Assembly (NCBI RefSeq): GCF_000315485.1
Contig: NZ_JH992941.1
Coordinates: 992,001-1,056,000, forward strand
Length of the DNA stretch: 64,000 nucleotides
Reading direction: 5' to 3'
Source: Bacteroides oleiciplenus YIT 12058
GTDB lineage: Bacteria; Bacteroidota; Bacteroidia; Bacteroidales; Bacteroidaceae
Part shown: piece after piece, positions 51,701 through 58,811 of the stretch
Layout of the letters: each line of letters starts with the position of its first letter
Position numbering within the stretch: the first letter of the stretch is position 1
Program-made: the position numbers and the translations under genes
Notes under the pieces: model-generated
Database searches by the model: none
What the model was told of the DNA's origin: nothing
What the model saw: the letters and a program-made list of their open reading frames with translations, nothing else

Positions 51701-52839
51701 CCAAGATCATCACTTCCAAGCCATATTCCCTGTCCATCGGGTACTATTGATCCGATTATCCCGGTAGAGGCTTTACCGGCCCGTTCGATTGGGATGTGAG
51801 TGAAATGATTCATATAACGCGAATGGAGAAAAAGCCCCATATAGTATGATCCCACCCAAATATTTCCATTATTATCTTTATAACCACTGGTAAGCATTAT
51901 CCTTTCTTTCACATCTGTCCCGAGCGGGTTCAGAGAATAAGTATTCCGTGTTTTGAGTAATTGACCGGTCTGTTTATCATAAAAGAAGATTCCTCTCCGC
52001 TTACTTATCAACCACAAAATCCCTTTCTGCTCTATAATACAACAAATATTCAGATCATCATTCATCCGTAACTGCCCACAAGGGAGGAGTGAAATAACAT
52101 TCTCACCTTTAGTCACTTTAGCCAACAAAGACAAATTGTTTCCAATCCAAGTATCCCCTACTGAATCCTGCCAGACAGAAAGCACATTAATATTACCGCT
52201 TCCATGTTCTAACTGGATACGCCGTACATTTTTCGCATGAGTATCATAGATGTATAATCCATTATGCGTGCCAATATAAATCTCCCTATCACTATACTTT
52301 CCTACAGTATTAGTCTCTTCATTAAATGCCCTGTGATTTTCTGGATTCACAAAGACTTTGGAATCGGTATCGTACCATGTAACTCCCTTATCTGTTGCAA
52401 TCCACAACAGATGAGTGGAAGGATCAAAATATAGTTCATTGATCTTATTACTTTTTAATAAGGAAAACTCATTGGGAAAGAAAGAGAAAATATGTTGACT
52501 AAGAAGATTAATGCAATTAAGGCCATTATCAGTCCCTACCCATATATTCTTGCAGGCATCTTCAGCTATACAACGTACCTTACTATTAGAGATCGATTCC
52601 CTGACCAACGACTCACAATATACAATAAAATTATAACCATCATAGCGGCATAATCCATCCTTGGTTGCAAACCACATATAGCCTTCAGAATCCTGAAATA
52701 TTTTCTGAACTGTATTATGAGGTAGCCCTTTAGTGATGTCAATGTTTTCAAACAACGGCTCAAATGTTGCTTTTTGTGCCAGCAAATCATGGATGGACAA
52801 CAACAGCAAAAAGAAAAACAATAATCTGCGTGACATCAT
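48769..52839 (-). CDS. Hybrid two-component system (HTCS) PUL regulator
   Basis: 1356 residues from the ATG at 52839 (MMSRRLLFFFLLLLSIHDLLAQ); an in-frame extension to 52971 lacks a sensible start. Periplasmic two-propeller sensor with Reg_prop repeats (GYMWFATKDGLCRYDGYNF; KNIWVGTDNGLNCI; ERIWIGTFGQGLICMDS), Y_Y_Y domain to ~780, TM ~790-810 (AYTITMLALLALFFYYL), kinase with H840 (NFSHEIRTPLTLISG) and GTGIGLS, receiver with D1158 (DLVISDVMMPVMDG), and a C-terminal AraC HTH (SRVHLYRKIKYLTNLSPSRF; VCYQVGFNNLSYFTRTFKE). It senses a PUL-derived oligosaccharide and activates the downstream operon. Confidence 0.95.
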   Translation of the reverse strand: MMSRRLLFFFLLLLSIHDLLAQKATFEPLFENIDITKGLPHNTVQKIFQDSEGYMWFATKDGLCRYDGYNFIVYCESLVRESISNSKVRCIAEDACKNIWVGTDNGLNCINLLSQHIFSFFPNEFSLLKSNKINELYFDPSTHLLWIATDKGVTWYDTDSKVFVNPENHRAFNEETNTVGKYSDREIYIGTHNGLYIYDTHAKNVRRIQLEHGSGNINVLSVWQDSVGDTWIGNNLSLLAKVTKGENVISLLPCGQLRMNDDLNICCIIEQKGILWLISKRRGIFFYDKQTGQLLKTRNTYSLNPLGTDVKERIMLTSGYKDNNGNIWVGSYYMGLFLHSRYMNHFTHIPIERAGKASTGIIGSIVPDGQGIWLGSDDLGITYYNPITRTQQCYELYNGETPLVECKPLLIHEGVLWVGTESHGIHLFDLKTKQLIGHYTATSQTGRIPGNRVNCALQDSNGHIWIGFNGGPGGICRFNEQDESFTTFYPSNTPHKVRDVYFIYEASDNELWIGTRNNGLFCYNIAENVFTPIPVMGREDLSVSYIYKDRKERIWIGTFGQGLICMDSSGEVKQVFNTNSDHIGNNICGILEDNDGRIWISSFYEIAYYNEEDHTFIKYDAYNGFPLLHVKSMSCFVSERNLLYFGGSNGLVEVVPKDVMHVNKKAPKVVLTDFLVHNQSIDTLSRKNIRTHHRVELKYNQDNLTFAFAALSYIYPDKNLYRYRLQGIDKEWNLAGTQRQVTYSNLGAGEYQFLVCACNSNGTWSEPSNLLSVIIKAAPWRTWWAYLAYTITMLALLALFFYYLRIKMRLEHDLEIKNIEKKNLDKMHKFRLDLFTNFSHEIRTPLTLISGSLTDLLASNTSSQMEKGVLQGVQRNVMKIMKLVNQLMDFRKHDEGRMELLASKQHLIPFIKEVILAFSELSRIQNHPLKIHLPETELIAWYNPQLLEKVFYNVLMNAFKYSNEESVISLNVDVITLNESSYRERVDERVKEAILVSVFNEGDIIPEDKLEEVFEPFYRLKNTKSQQGTGIGLSFNRMIMRLHHSDIWVENIGDTGVVFRFLIPIGKDHLREDELCDETEQEHRLILTPSVAPKTEPAIERPKVEKELRTLLVVEDNNEIRQYLKSKLATMYNVFDCDNGHEALEIIHRREIDLVISDVMMPVMDGIELCKAIKSNIEINHIPVILLTAHVSDTHVKDGLSSGANDYVFKPFNFDLLLARIQNLLDNNERLRQSFQKRISPKDMNVEVTDYDEQFLQKCYDFLRKNLTNSELTIEDFGKELGVSRVHLYRKIKYLTNLSPSRFILNVRLKVAADLLRQEGVSVSDVCYQVGFNNLSYFTRTFKESYGVSPSDYQHK

Positions 52840-53046
52840 TCTAATGGGATTAGCAGTTCTAAATATAGAAAACCGATACAATATTAGAAAAAAAGTACTA
52901 TATATCCAAAAAGGAAATCTAAAAAGAAACTCCCAAATCTTTGTACTCTTATAAATCAATAGGAAATACAATCATACAGAACAACCCAATAGTAGTACGA
53001 TCTTTCATATTGTTTGCATTTACCTGCAAAAATAACAAATTATCTC

Positions 53047-53104
53047 GTTAACCTAACGATAACGTTATGATAACATTCATCCTCATGCCTCTGCCTTATC
53101 TTTG
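53047..53104 (+). promoter_or_regulatory. Triple 11-bp box promoter, DUF3836 class II copy 2
   Basis: GTTAACCTAAC (53047), GATAACGTTAT (53058), GATAACATTCA (53069), then -7 TAtcTTTG at 53097-53104. Third box to -7 is 28 bp, identical to the other three sites. Confidence 0.75.
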
Positions 53105-53151
53105 CAACATCGAAAGAAACAAGAATGTATAACTTAAAAAATAAAATCATT

Positions 53152-53637
53152 ATGAAAGCTTTAGTATTATCAGTAGTATTCGCATTGACATCAGTAGTAA
53201 ACGCAGTAAGCGGGAACAATGTAAAGGATTTTGCCTATAACACGGAGAAACAGGAAAACGGAGTGGAAACTCAAATGGTGTATAAAGTAAAAAAAGGAAA
53301 GTATCTGGAACGCCACCTGCAATACAACTACACGTATGATGAAAAAGGACGTGTTTCTGCCAAAGAAATACTGAAATGGAACCAGGACAACAGCCGCTTT
53401 GAGAAACAGTATTGTCTGAACTTCAGCTACACCGACAATGAAGTAGGCGTACAATACGTAGCATGGAACAGCAAAGACGGTGACTACACCAATATAAAAT
53501 CAAAAGCCATCTACCAGATGAATGAACAAGGCATGAACTACATGAGCTACAACTGGAACGAAAAAGAAAACTCTTGGAATCTGGTGACAGAACACAACGC
53601 CACCCACTGGAACGGCGCTTTGCTGGCTAACAAGTAA
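53152..53637 (+). CDS. DUF3836 family secreted protein, class II copy 2
   Basis: 161 residues from the ATG at 53152 (MKALVLSVVFALTSVVNAVSG). The same DUF3836 body as at 28304: KDFAYNTEKQENGVETQMVYKVKKGKYLERHLQYNYTYDEKGRVSAKEILKWN and YMSYNWNEKENSWNL. The signal peptide and the first mature residues are nearly identical to the copy at 62106, so the pair shares recent ancestry. The ATG at 53125 (MYNLKNKII) starts the common leader ATGTATAACTTAAA. Confidence 0.87.
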   Translation: MKALVLSVVFALTSVVNAVSGNNVKDFAYNTEKQENGVETQMVYKVKKGKYLERHLQYNYTYDEKGRVSAKEILKWNQDNSRFEKQYCLNFSYTDNEVGVQYVAWNSKDGDYTNIKSKAIYQMNEQGMNYMSYNWNEKENSWNLVTEHNATHWNGALLANK

Positions 53638-53673
53638 CTTTACTCTAACAATAGATACTCTCTCTTAAAACAA

Positions 53674-53744
53674 TGTGCCGGAAGTGCTGTGCTACGTGCA
53701 GGTGAATAATTATTCACCCCACAAGCACCGCCACTTCCGGCACA
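53674..53744. terminator. Large nested palindrome between convergent genes
   Basis: The outer 13-bp perfect arms TGTGCCGGAAGTG (53674) and CACTTCCGGCACA (53732) enclose secondary arms GTGCTGTG/CACAAGCAC and a central perfect 18-bp palindrome, GGTGAATAATTATTCACC (53701-53718). It lies between the stops of the DUF3836 gene and the protease gene and probably ends transcription from both sides. Confidence 0.6.
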
Positions 53745-53761
53745 TCCATCGTATTTATAAG

Positions 53762-54844
53762 TTATTCTTCCTGTTTGGAGTATTCTGAGAACTCGCAACC
53801 GAAGCGCTCTACCAGCATATTATCCATCTCATCCGCTTTCAGAGCCAGATTGACGAGATTATGGCAGATTTCATCTTCGGACACATCCGTGATATCAGAC
53901 AGATGCACACGGTAGGCAATATAAATCTGCCGACCCTCAATGCCCAACTTATACGGAGAGAAATCTTCACTCAGAATATAGTCAAGTACCTTCTCCACCT
54001 CCTTCTTAGGCAACAGATTGATAGGGGAAACGGCAAACAAGTACATGTCCCCATACACAAAAATGCGTATTTCCGAACTGCCTTTGTGGAATGTCCAGGA
54101 GTCGTAACCATCCCGTGCAAGCACAGGATTAATTCCCATCTCACGGATGGCACGCTCACAAAAGATGCTCAACGAAGACGGTTCACGCTCCTCAAAGATA
54201 CCTTCGGGCAACTTCTCACCACATGAAGGACAAAATTCCTCTTCATCGGCTATCAACTCGTCACAACTGTCACACTGCACCTGGAAAATAGAGCGGTCAA
54301 TCTCCTCCACCGCCTCAAGCAACTTCCGCAATGCTTCCACACGCACACCGAATCCCATATTGTCGGCATTCGTCAACTTGCTCACTGTCACACCCACCAC
54401 TTCATTGTTTTCATTGAAGATAGGACCGCCGGAGTTACCGGGATTGACGGCTGCATCAGTCTGAATATAATATTTTCCCTCCATCAGTTGTTTGGGCGAG
54501 GAAACGGAACCCTCGGTCACCGTGAAAGGCATACCGTAAGGATAACCAGCCACACACACTTTTCCACCGATAGAAAGAGAATCGTCTCCCGCCAGACTTA
54601 AAGAGGGAAGGGACGAAAAATCACCTTCCACAGACAATAAGGCAATGTCCAGAGAAGGATTTACCAACACCACTTTAGCCAGATAAGGGTTCCGGTCATT
54701 GTCGTGCACCGCCAGTGAATGAAAACCTTTGACTACATGGTAGTTCGTTACAAAAAGGTCATAGTCTTTCAGGTAGAAACAACTGCCTGAACCGCCCGCA
54801 TGGGTTACTTTGAAAACCAACTGATATATATTGTTCTGTTCCAT
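53762..54844 (-). CDS. Cytoplasmic trypsin-like serine protease with zinc ribbon
   Basis: 360 residues, no signal peptide. HtrA/trypsin-type protease domain at ~8-185 with catalytic triad H36 (VTNYHVVKG), D66 (PSLDIALL) and S138 (NPGNSGGP). A zinc ribbon follows with C191, C194, C205 and C208 (CDSC...CPSC). The C-terminal ~140 residues (MGINPVLARDGYDSWTFHKGSSEIRIFVYGDMYLFAVSPINLL) resemble a YbjN-like fold. There is no PDZ domain, unlike HtrA. A cytoplasmic location and the zinc ribbon are unusual for this protease class. It is last in an operon with a 442-residue protein, DUF3137 and LemA. Confidence 0.87.
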   Translation of the reverse strand: MEQNNIYQLVFKVTHAGGSGSCFYLKDYDLFVTNYHVVKGFHSLAVHDNDRNPYLAKVVLVNPSLDIALLSVEGDFSSLPSLSLAGDDSLSIGGKVCVAGYPYGMPFTVTEGSVSSPKQLMEGKYYIQTDAAVNPGNSGGPIFNENNEVVGVTVSKLTNADNMGFGVRVEALRKLLEAVEEIDRSIFQVQCDSCDELIADEEEFCPSCGEKLPEGIFEEREPSSLSIFCERAIREMGINPVLARDGYDSWTFHKGSSEIRIFVYGDMYLFAVSPINLLPKKEVEKVLDYILSEDFSPYKLGIEGRQIYIAYRVHLSDITDVSEDEICHNLVNLALKADEMDNMLVERFGCEFSEYSKQEE

Positions 54845-54864
54845 TGATTTGCTTTTTTAAAGTG

Positions 54865-56193
54865 TTACGCTTGTCCGCCAAGTGCCTGCTGCATCATTTT
54901 CAACTGAAGTTCCTGCGCCAGACGCATATACTCGGCCATATCTCCTTTCATCATAGCTGCCTGCATGTCGGCTTGTGCTTTCATGACCTCTTCTTGCAGG
55001 GAAGCGGCCATACCTTGCATCTGCTCGATAGCTTCAGCGGATATTTCTTCAAGAGTATCGTCATCATCATCCGGTTCCAGGTCACCCTCCATTATCTTAT
55101 CCATCGCATTATAAAGAATTTCGGAGGCATCTTCCATCGACTGGCCGCTCGCTTTACTGAGTGCACGGGAGATGATGACGTTGATGTCGTCTTGCATATC
55201 GTTGTAGAAATAAGCCTCATAGAAGATATAAAGCAAACGCACAGCGCTGCGTTCATAGTTTTCCGTCTGGATGGCTTCGGTGGCCTCCTTATAGACACTC
55301 ATAAAGTTCTCCTGCACATTCTTCAAGGATGAACGGCGCTTGGTGGAGACTAAGGTATCGACGAAATAAAGGTCGGCAGCCAGTTCTTCTTTGGACAGGG
55401 CAAGCAGCTTTTCAAGAAAGGCTTTTCCTTTTGCTACCACTTCGGCGGTGGGCAGTTCGGCATCCATGTCGTCCACTGCCTTGTCGAGGTCGTTCAGCAA
55501 CTGGCCTTGCGGACGGGCAAAGTAGGAAATCTGATAGAAAGTAGTGTCGAGCACATTCCATGAATAACCGTATTTACGGTCGGCATCATACTCTTTGATG
55601 GCTTCCAGCGTCTCGCGGCCAAGCTTTTGCAGACCTTCATAAATGCGGTCTACTTCTTCCTGCGGATAAGGGGTGACTTTAGGTTCGTAACAACGCGTGG
55701 CACCAAACTTTGTGCAGAATTCATCATCGTATTTATCGCCGATGTGGCAGATGTTCTGTAAGACGAAATACATCTTGTGCGGATGGCTTTGCGACAAAGG
55801 GCAGGAGTATTCCATTCTCAAACTGTCACCGTCCTTCACAAAACGAGGCAACAGCAGTTTGTTGATGTTCAGGTCCGCCACCTGGCGCAACATGGCTACA
55901 CGACCCTTCTCAGGTAAAGTCAGGAAGTCGGCATTGATGCGGAAAGCATCCTCTTTCACATAGATGTGTACCAGGATGGAGCCATGCGGAATATGAAATT
56001 CTGTACCTTCCGGATTGCCATATTTAGCCCGGAAATCAGCATTCAGATAGTCCAGTAAACAATGGAAAGCTTGCAGGTACTCACCTTGATTGTACAAGTC
56101 CACACTCCTTTCAAAATCCTCTATATGTATGGAACTTTGTGTGGAGTCCACTACGGGAGGGATAAAGATTAATGTCTGTTTCATAATACGCAT
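54865..56193 (-). CDS. Uncharacterised cytoplasmic protein of the LemA/protease operon
   Basis: 442 residues, no signal peptide. The N-terminal ~130 residues (FHIPHGSILVHIYVKEDAFRINADFLTLPEKGRVAMLRQVADLN) look like a YbjN/chaperone-like fold. The middle is helical with aromatic clusters. The C-terminus is very acidic (EPDDDDDTLEEISAEAIEQM), then Met/Gln-rich helices (QEEVMKAQADMQAAMMKGDMAEYMRLAQELQLKMMQQ). No family was recognised. 20 bp from the protease gene and 24 bp from the DUF3137 gene, so one operon. The second ATG at 56184 (MKQTLIF) is an alternative start. Confidence 0.72.
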   Translation of the reverse strand: MRIMKQTLIFIPPVVDSTQSSIHIEDFERSVDLYNQGEYLQAFHCLLDYLNADFRAKYGNPEGTEFHIPHGSILVHIYVKEDAFRINADFLTLPEKGRVAMLRQVADLNINKLLLPRFVKDGDSLRMEYSCPLSQSHPHKMYFVLQNICHIGDKYDDEFCTKFGATRCYEPKVTPYPQEEVDRIYEGLQKLGRETLEAIKEYDADRKYGYSWNVLDTTFYQISYFARPQGQLLNDLDKAVDDMDAELPTAEVVAKGKAFLEKLLALSKEELAADLYFVDTLVSTKRRSSLKNVQENFMSVYKEATEAIQTENYERSAVRLLYIFYEAYFYNDMQDDINVIISRALSKASGQSMEDASEILYNAMDKIMEGDLEPDDDDDTLEEISAEAIEQMQGMAASLQEEVMKAQADMQAAMMKGDMAEYMRLAQELQLKMMQQALGGQA

Positions 56194-56217
56194 TTCTATT
56201 TTTATAAGTACTACTAA

Positions 56218-57255
56218 TTAGTTAAGTCTCAGTTCATCCGCCACCCGGCAGGCAAGGTTTACCTCGTCGTATATCTGTTCCAGCAAATGTTCGTTGTCCA
56301 GCGCCTGCGTGCGGAGGCACAGAAAACCTTCGGGCATAACGGCTGCGTAATAAAAAGTATTCCTGCTGAAAGAAAGCATTATATCATGTCCGAAAGCTTC
56401 GCGCAAACGGGTGATATGGCGCATCATTGCCGGGGTGAGTATCATGCGGGCCGCCACTTCATCATCGGCATAGACAGCAAAATAGTTCTCAAATTCAGGG
56501 TCTTCCAGATGCATGAAGCGAGCGTTATAGCGTTTCTTCAATGCCTGAATGTTCTTTGCCAGATAACCGACTTTCTGTTCCAGATGGTCGGGCAGGATAA
56601 GGGTGGTTCCCTTGAAAGTCTTCTCCAGACGGCACCAGCCGAACATTCCGCGAAAATTATGCGCACTGCTTTCGTAGCGGGAAGCAAACAAAGGGCGGAG
56701 CACATAACGGTAAAGCATCACGAAATATCCCGTCACAGAGTTTTGCGCCAGCTTATTCAGCAAACCATAAGAAACACCTATATCCGCCACATAAAGAGAC
56801 TGATCGCCATGCGGAACTTCCAGATAGCCGTAAGTAGTGGCTCCAAATGCCGGATCGGAGAAAGAAGTGTTGAAGAGCTTGCTGCCGGACAATATCCGGT
56901 AGTCTATCTGCAAAGAGAAAGAAAAGACATACGACGGAAACAGGGTGGACATAACGCTGCGCATAATATCGCTTTCCTGCTGCTGAAACTTCATAAGGGA
57001 ACGCGAGAATGCAAAGTTCAGCACCACAAAGCCCATGAAAACAGGCAGTATGTATTGCGTCATCAGACTATAATTCTCCACTCCGATATACCCCGCCAGA
57101 TAACCGCCCAATAGGACGAACATCATCCAGCAAAAGACAAACAGGTAAACCACAATACTCAGACCACGCACCACCTTGCGCCAGCGGTTCACACGGGACA
57201 AGTCATTGCGGAGCCGTTCGGAAAGCGCTTTGAAATCAATTGCTGCCATATTCAT
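56218..57255 (-). CDS. DUF3137 domain membrane protein
   Basis: 345 residues. An N-terminal amphipathic segment precedes two transmembrane helices at ~28-52 (LSIVVYLFVFCWMMFVLLGGYLAG) and ~66-84 (YILPVFMGFVVLNFAFS), then a cytoplasmic DUF3137 domain (YVFSFSLQIDYRILSGSKLFNTSFSDPAFGATTYGYLEV; FRGMFGWCRLEKTFKGTTLILPDHLEQKVGYL; YFAVYADDEVAARMILTPAMMRHI). DUF3137 genes commonly follow lemA. The start overlaps the lemA stop by 4 bp. Confidence 0.87.
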   Translation of the reverse strand: MNMAAIDFKALSERLRNDLSRVNRWRKVVRGLSIVVYLFVFCWMMFVLLGGYLAGYIGVENYSLMTQYILPVFMGFVVLNFAFSRSLMKFQQQESDIMRSVMSTLFPSYVFSFSLQIDYRILSGSKLFNTSFSDPAFGATTYGYLEVPHGDQSLYVADIGVSYGLLNKLAQNSVTGYFVMLYRYVLRPLFASRYESSAHNFRGMFGWCRLEKTFKGTTLILPDHLEQKVGYLAKNIQALKKRYNARFMHLEDPEFENYFAVYADDEVAARMILTPAMMRHITRLREAFGHDIMLSFSRNTFYYAAVMPEGFLCLRTQALDNEHLLEQIYDEVNLACRVADELRLN

Positions 57256-57830
57256 ACTCGTTTTAAAAGTTCGCTGACGTCCACATTGCGTTGCTCGGCT
57301 TCGGGAATATCAATCAGTTCTTCCTGATGATGGTTCTGTTGGCGGGCAACGATGGAGGAAGGGAACATTTCAATGAAGTTGTTATAGTCGGTCACTGCTG
57401 CATTGTAGGTGCGCCGGATGGCTTGCAACTGCAATTCCATATCTTCAATGCTCGTTTGCAGGCGGTGGAATTGTTCGTTTGCCTTGAGTTCCGGATAATC
57501 TTCAACGGAGAGTTGCAATCTGGATAATAAAGAAGATAATTCGGCACCGGTTCTTATCTGTTCGCTTTCCTGGGAAGGCTGGAAAGTGCGTGAACGAAGT
57601 TCGGTGATGCGTAGTAGCGTTTCATTCTCATGGCCCATGTAGGACTTCACGACGGCCACTAAATTCGGTATCATGTCATTGCGTTGTTTCAGGGCAACGC
57701 AAATGCCGCTTCGGCATTGCTTTACGCGGTTTCGTTTAGCGATTAGGTTGTTGACGGTCCAGATATACCAAAGTATGAGAAGCACAACAAGAGCTATCCC
57801 GATATAAAGAAGAATTCCCTGGTTTTCCAT
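57252..57830 (-). CDS. LemA family membrane protein
   Basis: 192 residues. A single N-terminal transmembrane helix at ~6-25 (LLYIGIALVVLLILWYIWTV) is followed by the LemA helical domain (NNLIAKRNRVKQCRSGICVALKQRNDMIPNLVAVVKSYMGHE; LSVEDYPELKANEQFHRLQTSIEDMELQLQAIRRTYNAAVTDYNNFIEMFPSSIVA). LemA proteins form membrane-associated scaffolds; their role is poorly defined. First gene of a four-gene operon with DUF3137, a YbjN-like protein and the zinc-ribbon protease. Confidence 0.92.
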   Translation of the reverse strand: MENQGILLYIGIALVVLLILWYIWTVNNLIAKRNRVKQCRSGICVALKQRNDMIPNLVAVVKSYMGHENETLLRITELRSRTFQPSQESEQIRTGAELSSLLSRLQLSVEDYPELKANEQFHRLQTSIEDMELQLQAIRRTYNAAVTDYNNFIEMFPSSIVARQQNHHQEELIDIPEAEQRNVDVSELLKRV

Positions 57831-57890
57831 AATTTTACTTTCTAATATAGATTAATAATAGTTGCATCGCATCTGCTAAGGAGATTGTAG

Positions 57891-58050
57891 CAAAAGTAGG
57901 AAGATACACATAAACCGAAAAACAAACAGGGGGGGACAAATGAAGAAGAGCCTTTTGATTATAAAAGTGTGTATTTCAATATATTATTATTCAAACAAGG
58001 GAAAGGAACAAGGGGACATTTTCAATTTACAAGGGAAACGGGGGGACATT
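57891..58050 (-). promoter_or_regulatory. Promoter with GTCCCC boxes, operon B (LemA)
   Basis: The minus-strand -7 TActTTTG is at 57898-57891. Upstream (plus wording): GGGGGACAAATGAAG at 57931, GTATTTCAAT at 57971, AGGGGACATT at 58011 (exact 40-bp steps as at operon A), plus a fourth GGGGGACATT at 58041. The distance from the -7 to the first box is 33 bp here and 32 bp at operon A. Confidence 0.6.
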
Positions 58051-58188
58051 AGAAGAAGAAAACAAGAAATTCCTGCCACATCATTCAAAGTTCTTGCCTT
58101 GATTAAAGACTGTCGAAGTTTAAGATTATTATGAAGGATTCATGATAGTATAGAAAGAAGCAAATACTAAAGCAGTACTATCTTAATT

Positions 58189-58332
58189 CTCCTCCTCCTG
58201 GGAGGAGGAGTACCCGTAGGGGGAGGTGGTAGGTAAAATAATAAAGTACCTATAAATCACAAAGCTAAGGATTTCTTTTCTCACCTACCACCCCGCCCTT
58301 TGGGCACCCCTCCTCCAACTGGAGGAGGGGAA
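58189..58332. repeat. Large imperfect inverted repeat (REP-like) with hairpin arms
   Basis: The left arm (58189-58234) and right arm (58283-58332) are imperfect inverted repeats, sharing GGTGGTAGGT and its complement ACCTACCACC at the inner ends. Each arm folds on itself (CTCCTCC...GGAGGAG; CCTCCAACTGGAGG). This class of GC-rich element recurs in many Bacteroidetes genomes between genes. Only one copy is in this window. Confidence 0.7.
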
Positions 58333-58432
58333 TGGAGATAGTCCGTTTGATTCATAACCTAATAGAAACGAATTAACCCTGCCACGGCATTTAGTTAGTT
58401 TGCAGATTATCAACAGATAGCATTTACCATTC

Positions 58433-58571
58433 ATTTACCGCCTAATGTAAAAGCATTTACCGCAGTATGTAACGACCTTTACCACCTATTGTAACGCTCT
58501 TTACCTCGGCATGTAACGGCCTTTACCTCAGCATGTAAATGAAGTTACCATTTGGGGTAAATAGAATTACC
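58433..58571. repeat. Tandem operator-like array, exact 22-bp period
   Basis: TTTACC (or TTACC) starts at 58433, 58456, 58478, 58500, 58522, 58544 and 58566; GTAA starts at 58447, 58469, 58491, 58513, 58535 and 58557. All but the first step are exactly 22 bp. Each unit is a dyad TTAC-N8-GTAA, while the bases between vary. The array ends about 37 bp upstream of the triple-box promoter at 58608. The period (two helical turns) would place a bound dimer on the same DNA face each time. Confidence 0.8.
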
Positions 58572-58607
58572 TCGAAAGGATACAAGCCGACAGGCCTATA
58601 ACCCTGC

Positions 58608-58665
58608 GTTAACGTAAAGATAACATTGCGATAACATTCTTCCTTCCCCTCCCACCCTACCTTTG
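58608..58665 (+). promoter_or_regulatory. Triple 11-bp box promoter of the DUF3267 unit
   Basis: GTTAACGTAAA (58608), GATAACATTGC (58619), GATAACATTCT (58630), then -7 TAccTTTG at 58658-58665, 28 bp from the third box. Same geometry as the three class II DUF3836 promoters although the downstream gene is unrelated. Confidence 0.75.
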
Positions 58666-58712
58666 CAACACCGAAAGAAAACAAATTGTATCACTCAAAA
58701 CATAAAGAAACC

Positions 58713-58811
58713 ATGAAGAAGTTTCAGAAAATAGGAATAGAATTATCATATAGAATTAAAACACATCATTGCAGACCTGTTTTTCAATTAATAGAAAGGA
58801 TTAGATTATGA
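58713..58811 (+). CDS. Possible 32-residue leader peptide
   Basis: The frame reads MKKFQKIGIELSYRIK, then THHCRPVFQLIERIRL, stop. It begins 48 bp downstream of the -7 element and its TGA overlaps the ATG of the next gene (ATGA), so translation could be coupled. It is basic, with no membrane segment. No homolog is recognised. It may be a true small protein, an upstream regulatory frame, or chance. Confidence 0.45.
   Translation: MKKFQKIGIELSYRIKTHHCRPVFQLIERIRL

Noticed and set aside
57940..58134. 64-codon + strand frame upstream of the LemA promoter
   Set aside because: It overlaps the GTCCCC boxes and lacks protein-like character; the regulatory reading explains the sequence better.
58189..58332. 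Insertion-sequence end
   Set aside because: No transposase nearby; arms are imperfect and self-folding, as in extragenic palindromic repeats.
58421..58573. CRISPR-like array
   Set aside because: The 22-bp units have only 4-6 bp conserved blocks and no unique spacers of 30 bp or more; no cas genes are present.
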